64,000 nucleotides of DNA. It comes from Phymatolithon calcareum. Taxonomy: Eukaryota > Rhodophyta > Florideophyceae > Hapalidiales. The stretch's first letter is position 1. Each line of letters begins with the position of its first letter. The notes below the pieces were generated by a model, which searched no databases, was not told the origin of the DNA, and worked only from the letters and a program-made list of their open reading frames with translations. Positions 29,515 through 40,230 of this stretch are shown piece after piece. The stretch is from the NCBI GenBank assembly GCA_977006965.1, contig OZ345377.1, forward strand, positions 1,488,001 to 1,552,000, given 5' to 3'. The translations under genes and the position numbers were made by a program.

Positions 29515-30997
29515 CGTCAGATTGTACTACTTCTGATGCAGTAGCTGTTGCTGTTCCTGGATTTTCTCCTGTGTCTGAGAGCTGCGGCACTTCCGCTCCC
29601 CGGTCTATATCCTCAGTTTGGAGTCTTGCGCTTTCTCGCCCACCAAGGCGGAGCTCTGGTGCCACCAGGTTACGCCTCTCCGCCGTTACGGCGCTTTCGA
29701 CACATAAGTCGAAGAATCTTCGGTTTGCAGCTTTCGCCATGCCGTGATACCATTCTCGGGCAACAGTATTGTACGCCTTCGCTGCGCAATAGCGCGCTCG
29801 TCCCCTTAACTTCTCCATGTTTCTTTTCTGACCATCAAGAGCGTTTGCTATCTGGCGGGTGTTCAGCGCATTCTCGAATGCGCTAAAGCTTGGCATGTGT
29901 AGCAACTTCGCTGATCGAATGAGACTGATGATGTTCGGACTATCGACCTTCTCAACAAGAAGTTCCATTACAGAGTTTCCAATGAACGACACATGCAGGA
30001 GACGTCTGTTCGTTAGCAGGTCCCGCACAGCTTTCTCAATGTACTTCCTGTCCGTCCGCGGGAGGTTCTTAAAGTAGAGTACTTCCACCGCTGGTGCTTT
30101 TTCAGGTCTCATCATTGGCCCCATTCGTTCAGTGAAGGCATCCAATTTCGATTTGTCTTCCTCAGAAACATGTGTATTGCTTGCTGCTCTTCGAGCTGTG
30201 TCAAGGTACGACGGCTTTGCCACATCTTGCTTTTCGGTGCTTATTAAACTGGGGAACGCAGCATCGTACGGAATATCTCGAGTTGGTTCCACGGTGCTCT
30301 CGGTTGCGTTTTCTGGCCGAGAGTGTTCCTTCAATCTACTGTTCTCTTCCCTGAGCGTGACCACTTCTGCTTCTAGGAGGATCACCCCGTTCACAGTGTC
30401 TGCATGTTTCATTTCGATCTCCTCCAACTTCTTCAATAGAATGTTAATATCGATAGCATCTTTCTGAGATCTCTCTGGCTCTCTTTCTGTCTCCGAGTTG
30501 CAGTGCTCCTCGCCACCTTGAGCAGACGGTACCATCTGGTCAAAAAACGACACAACGTCACTTCTACTCTTCTTCGCTGGGCATTTGCTGCACTAAAGTA
30601 GAAGATGGACCGTGCTATAGCCTCCAGTCATATTCAGTGTTCCCTTTCGCTTGCACCTAAAACACAGAAGCATGTTCCGAATCGATGGAAACGCTTGCCG
30701 AGTGGGGTTGTCCTTCACAGTTTGTGGATACTTCTCTTTTGGTACGGCATCCCCTTTCGGTGTGAGAGTCGTTTTCGTAGCGACTGCTCCCGGCTTCTTT
30801 CCGCTATTCGCTGGTCCTGACTGTGGACCGGGGGTCAACTCTTGACTCAAATTTTGGTTATTTTTTTGAGTATTTCCGTCTTCCGCCGTCGAGTTTCGAC
30901 TTGCCCGGCGTCTCGATCTGCGACTTTCCTGCGTCAGCCAAGGCAGTTCACGGTGTCGGTGGTCATTCGAAGTCTCCATTTCGCCTTCAGGCGGCAT
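29408..30997 (-). pseudogene. ORF1 of LINE A1, coiled-coil protein with one stop
   Basis: One frame from ATG 30997 to 29408, interrupted only by TAG at 30593-30595; CAG to TAG is the likely change. The N-terminal part is Ser/Arg/Asn-rich with a C-x2-C (CFRCKRKGT) that may be half of a damaged zinc knuckle. The middle has a leucine-zipper-like coiled coil (INILLKKLEEIEMKHAD, LREENSRLKEHSR). The C-terminal half (KNLPRTDRKYIEKAVRDLL) suggests the RRM-like/CTD region of LINE ORF1 proteins. It overlaps the start of ORF2 by about 107 nt. Expected role: RNA-binding coat of the LINE RNP. Confidence 0.7.
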
Positions 30998-31126
30998 GGC
31001 GCTTCGCGCCTACAAAGATAGAACCCTCCTGGGAAGCTTCCCCGACAGAAACCTTCTATTCCGCTACGCTTGCCCTCGATCGCTGTTTGGGTCCGTTCGG
31101 TCCAATGCACCTTGCAAACTCCCATG

Positions 31127-32000
31127 TTTTTCGAAGTATTGTGTTCCATTTCATGCCATTTTCGCTTGCCCAAATGGTCGCTATATCAAGAAGTTTCTGC
31201 ATTCCTCGTCCTGTCAAAGCTTGAAGCTAAACGTCATCTGCAAAAAATTGCACTGGGCTGTCTTAGACGTTTCCGTCTGTCTTGAAGACGGCTTCTGCGA
31301 ATATGTCCATGAATATGGCCGGAGGTGGCAGTTAGTCGGGTAGGATGGAGCTCGCTGAGGAGCAGACTCTCTCCGTAATAAGGGGTAACACATGTTACAT
31401 TCGCCACATCCACTACTTCTAGGATGCTTAATCCCTCAGCTCTATGCAAATCAAAAATGTGCCCACAGCTAAAATATTCGCTCCGGGCGGGTATGCTCGA
31501 ACAAGTCCACAGATTTTCATGAGCTGGGCACATATCTTAAGGACTTGTTATCCCCCTACCACTCATACTCCGGTACGATAAAGAACTTCATATTGCTTGA
31601 CATACCTTCTTTCTTTTATTGCGGGATTTATCAGAGCTGGTAAACAACTCCACATCCTTACGGCTCCAGTAGACTTAACAGATACGAGTGGTACTTGATG
31701 TCACAACAGCTGCCCAAGCTGCACAATGTGCAGACCTTGGGGAAGCTTAACATCTATATCGCTACATAGCCAATCTTCAGTCGCCGTCCTTCAAAGGGAT
31801 GCCCCGGGTTGGAAACCATTTAGGACGCTCACGGTAGCTAGTCATCTCGCTGCCTTCTTTCATCTTCTTCTGTCTTCTCTCCCAGCTTCCTTGAGCGTTG
31901 CGGCACACCACTCAGGGCGGAATCCATGTACTACCATACTACCAGAAGGTGATAGTCTTCTCCCATGGGGAGGCCGGATCACAGCTCTTGCAAGTTCAAA
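31127..32000 (-). pseudogene. LINE family B, upstream part of ORF2 with RT core
   Basis: On the minus strand the frame IFMDIFAEAVF...FFADDV.LQALTGRGMQKLLDIA.IWASENGMKWNT runs to the A1 insertion point. The RT catalytic box F-A-D-D is intact, but two in-frame TAA/TAG codons lie next to it. Upstream, APQRAPSYP resembles a frameshifted VPQGSPLSP, and about 31880-31930 gives PEWCAATLKEAGREDRRR, like the linker before the RT. Decay is heavy; the upstream limit is uncertain. Confidence 0.6.
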
Positions 32001-32049
32001 AAAACCGTGCACTGTAGCGGGGAAAAATTCCTGACTGAGCTCTTGGTTC

Positions 32050-32410
32050 CTATCTGTGACGCACAGGTGAACGGGCCGGACCGGTATGATAGCCGGCCTG
32101 TATCAAATCCGCTTAAATTCGCAAGATTTTCTCGAAATCTTGCAACGGCGGGCTTGGGTCTGGCATTTCAAGTGTGGCAAGTTCTCGATTCGCCAAGTCC
32201 CTGGAGTGCGCGTTCACGATCGCGTCCGCCATTTCCGGCGGGATTACCGTCGGAAGGAGCGCTTTGTGCAGCTTTATCGCTGCGGCCACTTGCGCCGGCG
32301 CGGGCGCCCGCGCCCGCGCCGGAAACTTGTCTTTTTTCGTTTGTGGTCCGTTCGGTCCGGTCAAACCCTTCTCTCCTTCTCACTCCTTCAACCTTGACAT
32401 ACCTTATAGC
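32050..32410 (-). other. GC-rich segment, possible 5' part of LINE B
   Basis: A minus frame without a good ATG reads GPNGPQTKKDKFPARARAPA and PPEMADAIVNAHSRDLANR. The GGACCGAACGGACC word also occurs at the 5' end of LINE A1 (plus-strand TCCGTTCGGTCC at 31092 and 32347), suggesting a shared 5' UTR or promoter motif. The assignment to B is by position only. Confidence 0.3.
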
Positions 32411-32411
32411 C

Positions 32412-32585
32412 TCCAAAGAGATACTGGAAATGGCAGTTGATACTGTCTAAGGAAATATCCGAAGTCATTATTTAAATGAAAACGTAAGCGAAGGATTTTA
32501 GCGCAACGAAAAGTCTTTGAAGTGCAACAATAATTGAAAAAACGAGCTTCAATTTAACAGAAATCCAATCCAATCCTAATATCCT
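32412..32585 (+). mobile_element. LINE family D, 3' end fragment
   Basis: EILEMAVDTV stop, then GAAAACGTAAGCGAAGGATT...GCGCAACGAAAAGTC and a tail ACAGAAATCCAATCCAATCC, matching the longer D copy at 43.8-44.3 kb. It is 5'-truncated. Confidence 0.75.
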
Positions 32586-32606
32586 CCGTTACATCCCTAA
32601 TGCCAT

Positions 32607-32835
32607 CTAGACTTCGAGAACGCGCTACTGGCAATGTATCCCTTATCTCGAGATGTGGTGCCTACACGGTTTGATGCCACCTCCCCATCTTTTGAGGCTC
32701 TAGTTGGCACAGAACTCGAATTCGATCCCTGCGGTACGCCGCATATTTATCCGAAAACATGTTCGTATAACAAGCCCTCTGCGGACTCGATTGCCGAACG
32801 TAATCGACTTGTCATTAGAGTCACATGTGGCTTAG
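32607..32835 (-). pseudogene. LINE family B fragment
   Basis: The plus strand reads CTAGTTGGCACAGAACTCG...AACAAGCCCTCTGC.GA.TCGATTGC, corresponding to the minus-coded ESAEGLF.K.VFG...RVLCRL block of the B copies at 25.8 and 51.7 kb. No end structures are visible. Confidence 0.6.
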
Positions 32836-33489
32836 GAACATTAACTCCAGTCGTTCGCAGGATATCGTAATGCCACGCCCATATGCATACTCTTTATGGA
32901 GAAGCCAAATGCACGAGAGCATTCTGTGCCTCGTGGCCGTCCCTCTTAGTACGTTGTCCCCTCGCAGCAGCCGAGGGGATCCAGCTTCGGGCGCGGGTGC
33001 GTACATTACAGGACAGGAAGATCTATCGAAGCTATGTACATGTATTTGCAAAATTCTAGAGGATCGGAACTATTGCCGAGGATCTCAGTCTCAGGCAGTT
33101 CAAAATTGTAGACGGAGCTAGATGGAACAGATTACTATTGGTGTGGGAGATATTGCAAATATTTGAATAAAGATTTGATTAACGGAATTAGTTGGACGAA
33201 GAGTTTCTATTGAATGAATGAGATTGTCCAAACTATTGGAAAATGTGGCCACGGCAAATTAGATTCGATATTGGATCACACCTTGTAGAAATTTATAATA
33301 TTATTTGTTGGAGGTCTGTTTCAGATTCTGTGTTGCTATGCGCAAATGTCGACAAGAGAATCGTTCCGATACGTGGATGTACCACAAAAGAGGATCACCA
33401 GCCTATCTAGAGCCTAGTATGCTGCTATTGGTGAAGACTACAGGCGGCGTACAAATTTACAGCGCACAGTGAGCTTGGCTATTGTCGAA

Positions 33490-33650
33490 CCCCACCAGAT
33501 GCACCACGCATAGCAGGATCCAAATTTTTCCCACCGCCGAAGACAGGCGGTAGGTTTCAACGGACTACACACTGTAAGGTAGCAACTGAGGAAGCCTTGC
33601 CCGTTTATTCGTAAGACTGTGAGGCTTTGAAATAACTTCAATTAAAAATA
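33490..33650 (+). mobile_element. LINE A2-type 3' UTR fragment
   Basis: CCACCGCC...GGCGGTAGGTTTCAACGG.CTACACACTG.AAGGTAGCA.CTGAGGAAGCCTTGCCCG matches 22655-22745, then CTGTGAGGCTTTGAAATAA.CTTCAATTAAAAA. Only the non-coding tail is present. Confidence 0.75.
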
Positions 33651-33899
33651 ACCTCGCCAGATTGCTACGCATGTTCGGAAGTCTGAGGATATATTGTATT
33701 TACGGTCGAATGTATGCGACGTAGAGCGCATATCCGCTTCAGTCTACTCGGCGAGACGTGTGCAGAAGCGTGGCAAAGTGAGTAATCGAATACTAGCGGC
33801 GCTCAACGTCGAGATTATTTCGAACGGAAGAGCCAAAACCATCTCTTTAGACTGCCGTCATTCCGGCGACTAAGATGGCGCGTTCCGGGCCGGCAGCGT

Positions 33900-34035
33900 A
33901 GTCTGCACCACGAAACTACCAATAGCTTTTGTTTGTCACTGCTTCCCGGCGGTTGTCTTCGCAAAGTTGCCCCAAGCGTCTGCAGATGCGTTGGTAACTT
34001 TTAAATAAAAAACTTACACTTCTTCTTCTTCTTCC
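33900..34035 (+). mobile_element. 3' part of the SINE-like element (second copy)
   Basis: TTGCCCCAAGCGTCTGCAGATGCGTTGGTAAC, a short A/T stretch and CACTTCTTCTTCTTC match the reverse complement of 49350-49420. The upstream GC-rich part is not clearly shared, so the left limit is uncertain. Confidence 0.55.
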
Positions 34036-34121
34036 TGGCGGTTGTGGACTGGTCCGGGAGACGTAGGCCAAGAATCACAGGTCGCTCCTTGATGGAAACT
34101 GGTATTGTGAAGGACCAAGAG

Positions 34122-34496
34122 CTATAGAGCTATACAGATTAGTTTTTCGTTCTCAATCTCGAGCAAGTAATATGTCGATGAGAGAACACAATTAAGCGAC
34201 CAAGGGCAAGGCAAATAGTAATCTTTCAACGAAGGAGCCTTGGCAGAGGCCATGGTGCAAATGATTTTTCTTGCGCCCTGGACATGTGCCGCGCGTCTAA
34301 TGGCATTGCTTTCATTACCGTAAGCATCTCCGTGAAAATCCAACAACATAGTGCTAGACAGTCCGCTCACAGCCAGTTCCTTAGGAGTTGTCGTTGCCGT
34401 TAACTGTATTGTGACTCCTGAACATGGTATGTCTAGAGATAACGCCTTGCATGATACACAGGTGTACTTCTCATGTCCCCGTAACAAGACGCTCAA
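34122..34496 (-). CDS. Small Cys-containing ORF, unrecognised
   Basis: The frame is 124 codons but begins with TTG, so it is either an internal exon or lacks its true start. It contains KYTCVSCKALS (C-x2-C) followed by a beta-rich stretch (VTIQLTATTTPKELAVSG) and later CPWSLNC. The pattern of a C-x2-C in front of beta strands occurs in OB-fold proteins such as the RPA1 C-terminal domain, but I would not assign it. Neighbours at 34.66-35.0 and 36.7-37.0 kb have weakly similar Cys/Ser-Ala-His motifs. Confidence 0.3.
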   Translation of the reverse strand: MSVLLRGHEKYTCVSCKALSLDIPCSGVTIQLTATTTPKELAVSGLSSTMLLDFHGDAYGNESNAIRRAAHVQGARKIICTMASAKAPSLKDYYLPCPWSLNCVLSSTYYLLEIENEKLICIAL

Positions 34497-34657
34497 CTAA
34501 GCTTTCTGCAGAATAATATCTTCGCTTCTCGGCTGGATTCTGAAAAGTTGTATCTCGACTCTTCCTGATGATTACATTCATGCCGATGCGTGGTAGACAA
34601 TGAAATTCTAGTCTCGCACGAAAATAGGAGTCTCGCAATGTCGTCTAAACTATGCCA

Positions 34658-35008
34658 TCAAGGCCAATCGATGGTTTGCCTCTTGATCTGTCTTTTTACG
34701 ACGAAGTGAGCAGACAAAGGTACACTACCTTCAAAAGTCACTCCACACCTACATATCAAAACTGACAGCCCCTTGCTCCAGGTTGAGCACGTCCCCGCAC
34801 CAAATAGCGCCGATAGAACCACTTTGTGTTTGACCCTTCCGCAACACCCCACCCTCAAGTCTACGACATCACCTTCGTCAGTCCGCACTCTAAGCCATAC
34901 GTGCTGATTGGTGGACGTACTCCTGAATGGATATCGAGATTTTGCTGAACAAAACGAAAAACACGTACGGGCCTCCTTCCATAGAGATGCAAATAGATTT
35001 CCATCCAC
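34658..35008 (-). CDS. Small Cys-rich ORF, unrecognised
   Basis: 116 codons from ATG 35008. The second half looks protein-like: HVWLRVRTDEGDVVDLRVG, CCGRVKHKVVLSALFG, VLICRCGVTFEG, then VPLSAHFVVKRQIK. A TATAAATA on the minus strand at 35190-35183 lies upstream, so a minus-strand transcript is plausible. Other frames start nearer that box (ATG at about 35141), and a spliced 5' exon is possible. The C-terminal C-x-C...EG...P-L-S-A-H block resembles the ORF at 36714-36965. Confidence 0.3.
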   Translation of the reverse strand: MDGNLFASLWKEARTCFSFCSAKSRYPFRSTSTNQHVWLRVRTDEGDVVDLRVGCCGRVKHKVVLSALFGAGTCSTWSKGLSVLICRCGVTFEGSVPLSAHFVVKRQIKRQTIDWP

Positions 35009-35182
35009 GCGCCATGGACGTACACGGAAGAATCGGACCGGAATATGACTGCGGCATTAATCCTCTCATTTGTCCCATTGCCCAACTCCGTTGGACTTCC
35101 CCAAAATCTGAAGGCATTCTCTCCTTTCCGCCTTCAGCATGAGAGCACTCCAACTCACGGCAACCTCAATCCGTCTGTACAG

Positions 35183-35190
35183 TATTTATA
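35183..35190 (-). promoter_or_regulatory. TATAAATA box upstream of the small ORF
   Basis: The minus strand reads TATAAATACTG about 40-180 nt upstream of the candidate ATGs at about 35141 and 35008. Identical TATAAATA octamers occur at 35720, 41377 and 63272 (minus). Confidence 0.3.
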
Positions 35191-35469
35191 TTATGAACCC
35201 CCCTTTGCTCCCTTTGATGCTTTATGCTAGAGACTCCTTTCCAAATAATCAATAAAGTGACATGTCTCTTTCCTCTTGAGTTATTTTCATTCAAAACCAT
35301 GTTTTCTGTAAAAATTACCTTCAATTAATCTCTCGAAAGCTCATTAGCCAGTTCCGAAGGGCAATAGGCTGATCTTATTGGTATTTTGAACATTGAGAAT
35401 GCAGTGCTCGTGAGACGCAAGGCTCTTACACTGAACTCAATACCGGTGGAAAATCTTTCGCTCAAGAGC

Positions 35470-35562
35470 GGTGATAGCCTACAGTTTCTGGTCTCTCAGG
35501 TGCGATGATAATTGACAAAGGGAACTTCAATTAAACAGAAGTCCTTCAGATTCTGGTTGACT
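35470..35562 (+). mobile_element. LINE family D-like 3' end fragment
   Basis: GTCTCTCAGGTGC.ATGATAATTGAC.AAGGGA.CTTCAATTAAACAGAA.TCC matches the terminal 60 bp of the D copy at 44290-44344. Confidence 0.6.
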
Positions 35563-35719
35563 CGAGTGAGATCGCTGTGTAGGTAGTCGTGATCTCCGTG
35601 CAGCACAGAGGTCTCTGGAGCATCGATGCTGGAGGTGGAATACGTGAACGTTTCCACAGTGCACCGCGCATTCAGTCCGAGAAAAGAGCTAGCTTGAATA
35701 TTACGATTGGAAGCTACAC

Positions 35720-35863
35720 TATAAATAGGCTGCTGCAGTCATTCTACTGCCATCCAGACATCTAGGGGGACAGCGCAAAGTCGTGCCATGAAGTACACAT
35801 GCGTCATGTTTGCCGGCGCAAGCACTAAGCTGATGTGCACCGGCTGGAAGAAGCCAGTGTGAT
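35720..35863 (+). promoter_or_regulatory. TATAAATA followed by a 24-codon ORF
   Basis: TATAAATA at 35720-35727. ATG at 35789 opens MKYTCVMFAGASTKLMCTGW..., ending in TGA at about 35863. The C-x11-C-x-G spacing (K-Y-T-C-V...C-x-G) equals that in the ORF at 34122-34496. It could be a first exon; chance is not excluded. Confidence 0.2.
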
Positions 35864-36713
35864 ATGCTATTTGTGAATGATTGCTAATTGTAATCGACGG
35901 GATTTATTCGCTGTGCTGGTCAACAGCCGATACCTTCACCTGACACTACTTGTTTTTGCCAGAATGTGCTGTCTACTTTTTGGACCCAATGAAATATGAT
36001 CTGAACATGCATGTTGATTGGAGAGGGCTCTCCGCATTTCTTTTGTTCTCTACACTGTAGAGAGCGGAAGAAGAATGGGAAGAAACTATCCCTTGGCTTT
36101 CTCGGTTTATGGTTGAAACAGCCTGGAGCACTTCCCCATGTCAAGCTCTCTAGCTTGTCTTCATGATCGATCGGGAATGACGGTCTCCTGCACTCGTTTT
36201 CAAGAAACTATAACGATTTTGAGTGACAGTTCGATGAAGTTTGAAAAGCAATTGTCGTAAAAACATCCTTCATACACTAGCAGTGAGTCACGCTTACTAA
36301 TCAACCTGATGTCGTTGAGTATTAGCTTGTGTCAGGGGTACGGACAGCTGCAAAAATCTTCGTCTAGTGTGGACGGCAAAGCGAACTAGAAAAGCCTGGG
36401 AAATGGAAATTCGCGAGACTGTTGAGATTGGGAAGGAGCAGAAGATTGTTTATATTTGAAAGACAGGGCCACGTGACGCACGAGAGAATATTTGTTTCAG
36501 TGTACGGTAAGTCTCGGGATTGTCTAGGTAAATCAGGTGAATCTCAAACTCGTCCGGTAGCGCTCAGTCTTTGCCACTGATATAGTTTACGAGCTATTGC
36601 TCCAGTCGGGGAAATTGATTTCCCCAGTCTCGATGTTTCTTGTGAAAGTTAGTCAGACTGTGAGGCGTTTTTAAGTCAGCGGTTTCCGAATTGCTCCAAG
36701 CACTCGCTCTACT
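35864..36713. other. No recognised gene
   Basis: Only short ORFs (74 codons at most). I see no element end, repeat or RNA gene. Confidence 0.4.
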
Positions 36714-36965
36714 TCAAAGCAATTGAGTAAGTGGTTCGCAAAGCTTTGTTTCAGAAACGACATGAGCAGAAATGGGATATTGGACTTTGAAACCGTCAAG
36801 TAAGGTGCAACTATGACAAGGTGCTGTTTTCGTATCCGAGTCTTCAAGTGACATTATTTTACCTATTTCTATTGATGTCATTCGCTGAGAAGCTGCTGGG
36901 CGAGAAACGAGAAATCTTAGAAGTCCATTCGAATATCTCCCTGATAAATCGACGTCTCCAGGCAA
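36714..36965 (-). CDS. Small ORF, possible paralogue of the 34.7-35.0 kb ORF
   Basis: 83 codons. The end reads CHSCTLLDGFKVQYPISAHV, comparable with C-R-C-x4-E-G-x3-P-L-S-A-H of the ORF at 34658-35008. The upstream minus sequences also share CAATAAAGTGAC...GTCTC and a TATGA.CCCCCC word (plus-strand 35193-35270 and 37176-37245). No known domain. Confidence 0.25.
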   Translation of the reverse strand: MPGDVDLSGRYSNGLLRFLVSRPAASQRMTSIEIGKIMSLEDSDTKTAPCHSCTLLDGFKVQYPISAHVVSETKLCEPLTQLL

Positions 36966-37081
36966 GTAAATGCTGCCCTCGGACAGCTTATGTCGAAAAA
37001 GATCGCTTGTGCGGCAAAACGCTCCTCTCTGTCTTCCTCAACAGAAGCCAGAACGGGCCTTCTCATTTATTACTACCATGA

Positions 37082-38339
37082 ACCGTAGACATTGGGGGAG
37101 GTCAGAATAGGCTGTCCGTTGAGACCAGCTGAGAAGAGCCGTTCAGTTTGCACTTCATTATACTAATATGAGCCCCCCGGAATCTCTTTCTGAGGCCACG
37201 TGGTACTGCTCCCCTGATTTTCGTCGCAATAAAGTGACCCGTCTCCATTGACCGCGCAAGTAACAAAGGTGTTAGGAGTTTTTCGAAAGTCTCAAGTCTT
37301 TGCAGTAGACGTCCAAATGTTGACGCTCTTCACTTAAAAAGCAATCGTGGAAACGTAGCTTCTTTTAAGTAGCTACGTTAAAATTGCTATGTCCCTGCGA
37401 TGTTCTGTGTATCACTTTTCCGGCAGATGGAACTGATCTTGGACCAATCCATAATACGTGACACGGCACGTTCTGTTTCGGCGCCACAGGTTAACCTTTA
37501 TTGCACGAACACGCTACCTTGGAAAAAGCAATTTGAGCGGCCCTACCACTGGATAGTTCCCTTCTTTGTAGTCCGAATGAAGTAATCTCTCTCCCTACTC
37601 TGATACACTTCTTTGCGAGGGGAAGACAGGGGAAGACGCCCGACGTAGCACGGCACCAATAGTGACCAGACTTTGCTCTCTTTATCCGTGAAAGGACCTT
37701 TAATCCGACCGCCGGAAATAAGTACTCGTCCTAGTAACTAGAGGAGGCATATCGCTCTAAGGCAGCTGTCGTAACGGTACAGCTAAAATGACTTCCTGAT
37801 ACAATTCCCAAACTGCTTCCACTTTATTTTCCGAAATCCTCTTTGGCAGTACATGCCTCCTCCTGGTCCCAGGAAGCCCGCATAGACCAGGAGACGTTGT
37901 AAGTCAGGGCGATATTGGATAATATTGAACTAACAAGGCATCCCCAGGGCTCTTTCCGCATACAACTATACCAGGCTTCGCAACCGATCATCATCTACTT
38001 GCTACGGTACTCTTTTTCCACCTCAAAGCGGTTAGACTAGATGACAGCGGCCGGTCTCGCCGATACACACAGATTTCCAGTACATCACCTACCACGAGCC
38101 TCTCGCCGCGACACATGCTACATCTCACGTTCGTTCACTCAGGCCTGGGACTTCTGTCAGCCACCAACATTTTCCACTCGGTCTACTTAGGACCCGTCAT
38201 GGACACTTTTCAGTATTAAACCCTCTCAGACACACACTTGAGACTGCTGGGAAGATTCGTTTCAGCTACACAATCATTGTAGCTCCTTCAACATACGCAA
38301 ATCCTTGAAACACGGCTTAATGTCGCAGAACTTGCTGCA
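37082..38339. other. No recognised gene
   Basis: ORFs of 61 codons or fewer. A minor feature is the CAATAAAGTGACCCGTCTCC word near 37228, shared with about 35252. Confidence 0.4.
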
Positions 38340-38560
38340 AGAACCCTCCTCCCGAGAGGGAAAAGCTTGGGGTCTACTTGTTAGATTTCATGTGACGTTC
38401 AGTGTCGCAGCTCTGTGTTGACGAGATGTCTATGTTATGGCCTCGTAGAAGACGATGGTGAAGACAAATAACCAGTCGACTGTTTTTTCAATGATGTTAA
38501 TCTCTTCTTGAGTCAGTTCATATCTTCTGAGGTACTCCTCGAGATTGCTCATGAGGATCC
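38340..38560 (-). pseudogene. LINE family A1 fragment
   Basis: The plus strand reads AAGAACCCTCCTCCCGAGAGGGAAAAGCTTGGGGTC, then CCTCGTAGAAGACGATGGTGAAGA and TCAGTTCATATCTTCTGAGGTACTCCTCGAG. These are the A1 3' UTR stem-loop and the codons for the C-terminus (L.RYELT.EEI...FTIVFYEA), in minus orientation. Confidence 0.75.
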
Positions 38561-39079
38561 ATGATCGGTACTGGTGCACTTGCTTCTACTTTGATACCAA
38601 CCGCCTCAGCACACGCTTTGGAAGCCACGCACGGACCCGCGTTCGAAGACATGTACGGTAACAATGCCAAAATATCCGCGAACGCTTTTTCCTTGATCTC
38701 GAACCTCATGTCTAGGTGCCAGCAAGTACAGCTCGAAGGTGTCAGGCCTGGAACCCATCGCTATGTACTTAAGGAAATACACGACGCTCTTTTCCACAAT
38801 CTGGTGGCCCGCGAAACCGAGGTTGCTCAAATACACGACTGTACACGTCCTTCTCCTGGGGCACGACAATCAAATGCTAAGAGCACACATGCTACAAAAC
38901 CCTCTACTGAGGATGCCAGCGAATTCCGGACCATGACGCCCAGCCTGGGGGCGAGGACACGATCTAGTCTTGCCTCAGAACACCCATATTTTCTTCTTCA
39001 ACTCCAAAACTCCCTCTCTAATTTCCCCACCATGTCTTCTAATTTCGGCACGGGTCAGAAAACTCCCTCGGAAACATAG
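38561..39079 (+). CDS. Unrecognised ORF, 172 codons
   Basis: Starts at ATG 38561 where the A1 fragment ends. Low-complexity Ser/Thr/Ala-rich, with no domain I know. A further ORF at 39279-39464 (KLWPSTSPLPPIRTDEP) follows. It may be spurious. Confidence 0.2.
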   Translation: MIGTGALASTLIPTASAHALEATHGPAFEDMYGNNAKISANAFSLISNLMSRCQQVQLEGVRPGTHRYVLKEIHDALFHNLVARETEVAQIHDCTRPSPGARQSNAKSTHATKPSTEDASEFRTMTPSLGARTRSSLASEHPYFLLQLQNSLSNFPTMSSNFGTGQKTPSET

Positions 39080-39859
39080 GACGGAACTGAACCCCACGTA
39101 CTGCAATCAACCACACATACCGCCAGGACATCGACGGGGAACAGAATTAGCATTTTATGACGTTGGTTTGTTTAACTGTGTTTGCGTTTGTAAACGAGGA
39201 ATCACAGAGTACATTCGCAGACTCAACATTGTGCTCCGCACAATAGGTTAGTTACGGCAGGGCGGACAACGCTCGGAAATGAAGTGCAAATTCGATCCGC
39301 CGCGCCTCACCGGGGAGGAAAACCTTCGCTCAGACCTGTATGTCCAGCCTCAATCCGTGACGGATGGGATTAAAAAACTCTGGCCATCGACGTCACCATT
39401 ACCTCCCATACGCACCGACGAACCTGTCGATAACAACGAAGTCCCATTCCTCCACAAGGGATAAGCAGCAAAGCAACGATCCTGGAGCAGAACGAAGAGT
39501 ACACAGCAACCACCGCCGCAGTGCTGAGCGCGAGTGCCCATGTCCTCATCGGAAAGCCGGCAAGACAGAAAGCAGAAGGCAAACGGCGTCCTGGAAGAAG
39601 TTATGGCATAAATTCAAGTAACAAAGATCACCTCCGTCATATAGGAATATATTTTTCTAGCTATCTCTGAGAGATGCCCACGATTGGAACGTCCGTCCAT
39701 CTGCATGGCCTCCTGACCCCGGGGACTGACCCGTTTTATATGAGTATGCCAGGAAGGAGGAGCACAGGAAAAATGCTCTAGAACACGTGGAAGAAGGTAT
39801 GCTGTCTAAGACATGCGATTAGGAGAGACAAGTAGAGTCTGAGAAGCCGAAGAACAAGG

Positions 39860-40230
39860 ACGTACAGTTAAAATCCTTACAGGAAAGCTGAAGAAACTCC
39901 AAAGAGCGCTATATATAAGGGACAGAACAAGCGTCTGCGGTACGAAAGAGTGATTTTCACGAAAGCTCCTGCGTGGAGAAATTTTCTTTGAATACTTTGG
40001 AAACAGTACAGTGATCGAGCTTGTTGCCCTCCAGCGTATACTGGGTCGATGGCGATGGACTGAGAGACAGAATATTGATGCCAAAGTCTAACGCGAGTCC
40101 TCATGGGGAGAGCGCTGTGAATTAAGGAGATCTTAGAGAACTAGAGCGTGTTAGATATGGAAGCCAGTGAGAGGTGGTCCTGTTGCTCAAACTGAAGTAT
40201 TGGGAGTTAAAAAGAGCTCCCAAAACCAAA
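39860..40230 (+). pseudogene. Diverged LINE family B 3' fragment
   Basis: A plus-strand frame gives STVIELVALQRILG, matching TAVIELVALQRIL of the intact B copy, followed by SSWGERCELR and the AAAAGAGCTCCCAAAAC remnant of the B 3' UTR. Many stops and frameshifts; older than the other B copies. Confidence 0.6.

Larger units (their letters stand above)
26202..31126 (-). mobile_element. LINE family A1, near full-length, inserted in LINE B
   Basis: 4.9 kb on the minus strand: ~130-nt 5' UTR, ORF1, overlapping ORF2, then a 3' UTR with stem-loop and an A-rich end (plus-strand T run at 26203-26209). The TSD is TTTTTCCAAGTA at 26190-26201 and TTTTTCGAAGTA at 31127-31138 (12 bp, one mismatch). Removing the element joins the two halves of LINE B in frame, which supports these limits. 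Confidence 0.85.

Noticed and set aside
38561-39079. Domesticated transposon gene
   Set aside because: Its start abuts an A1 LINE fragment, but no conserved motif or second copy supports function, so it is listed only as an unrecognised ORF.
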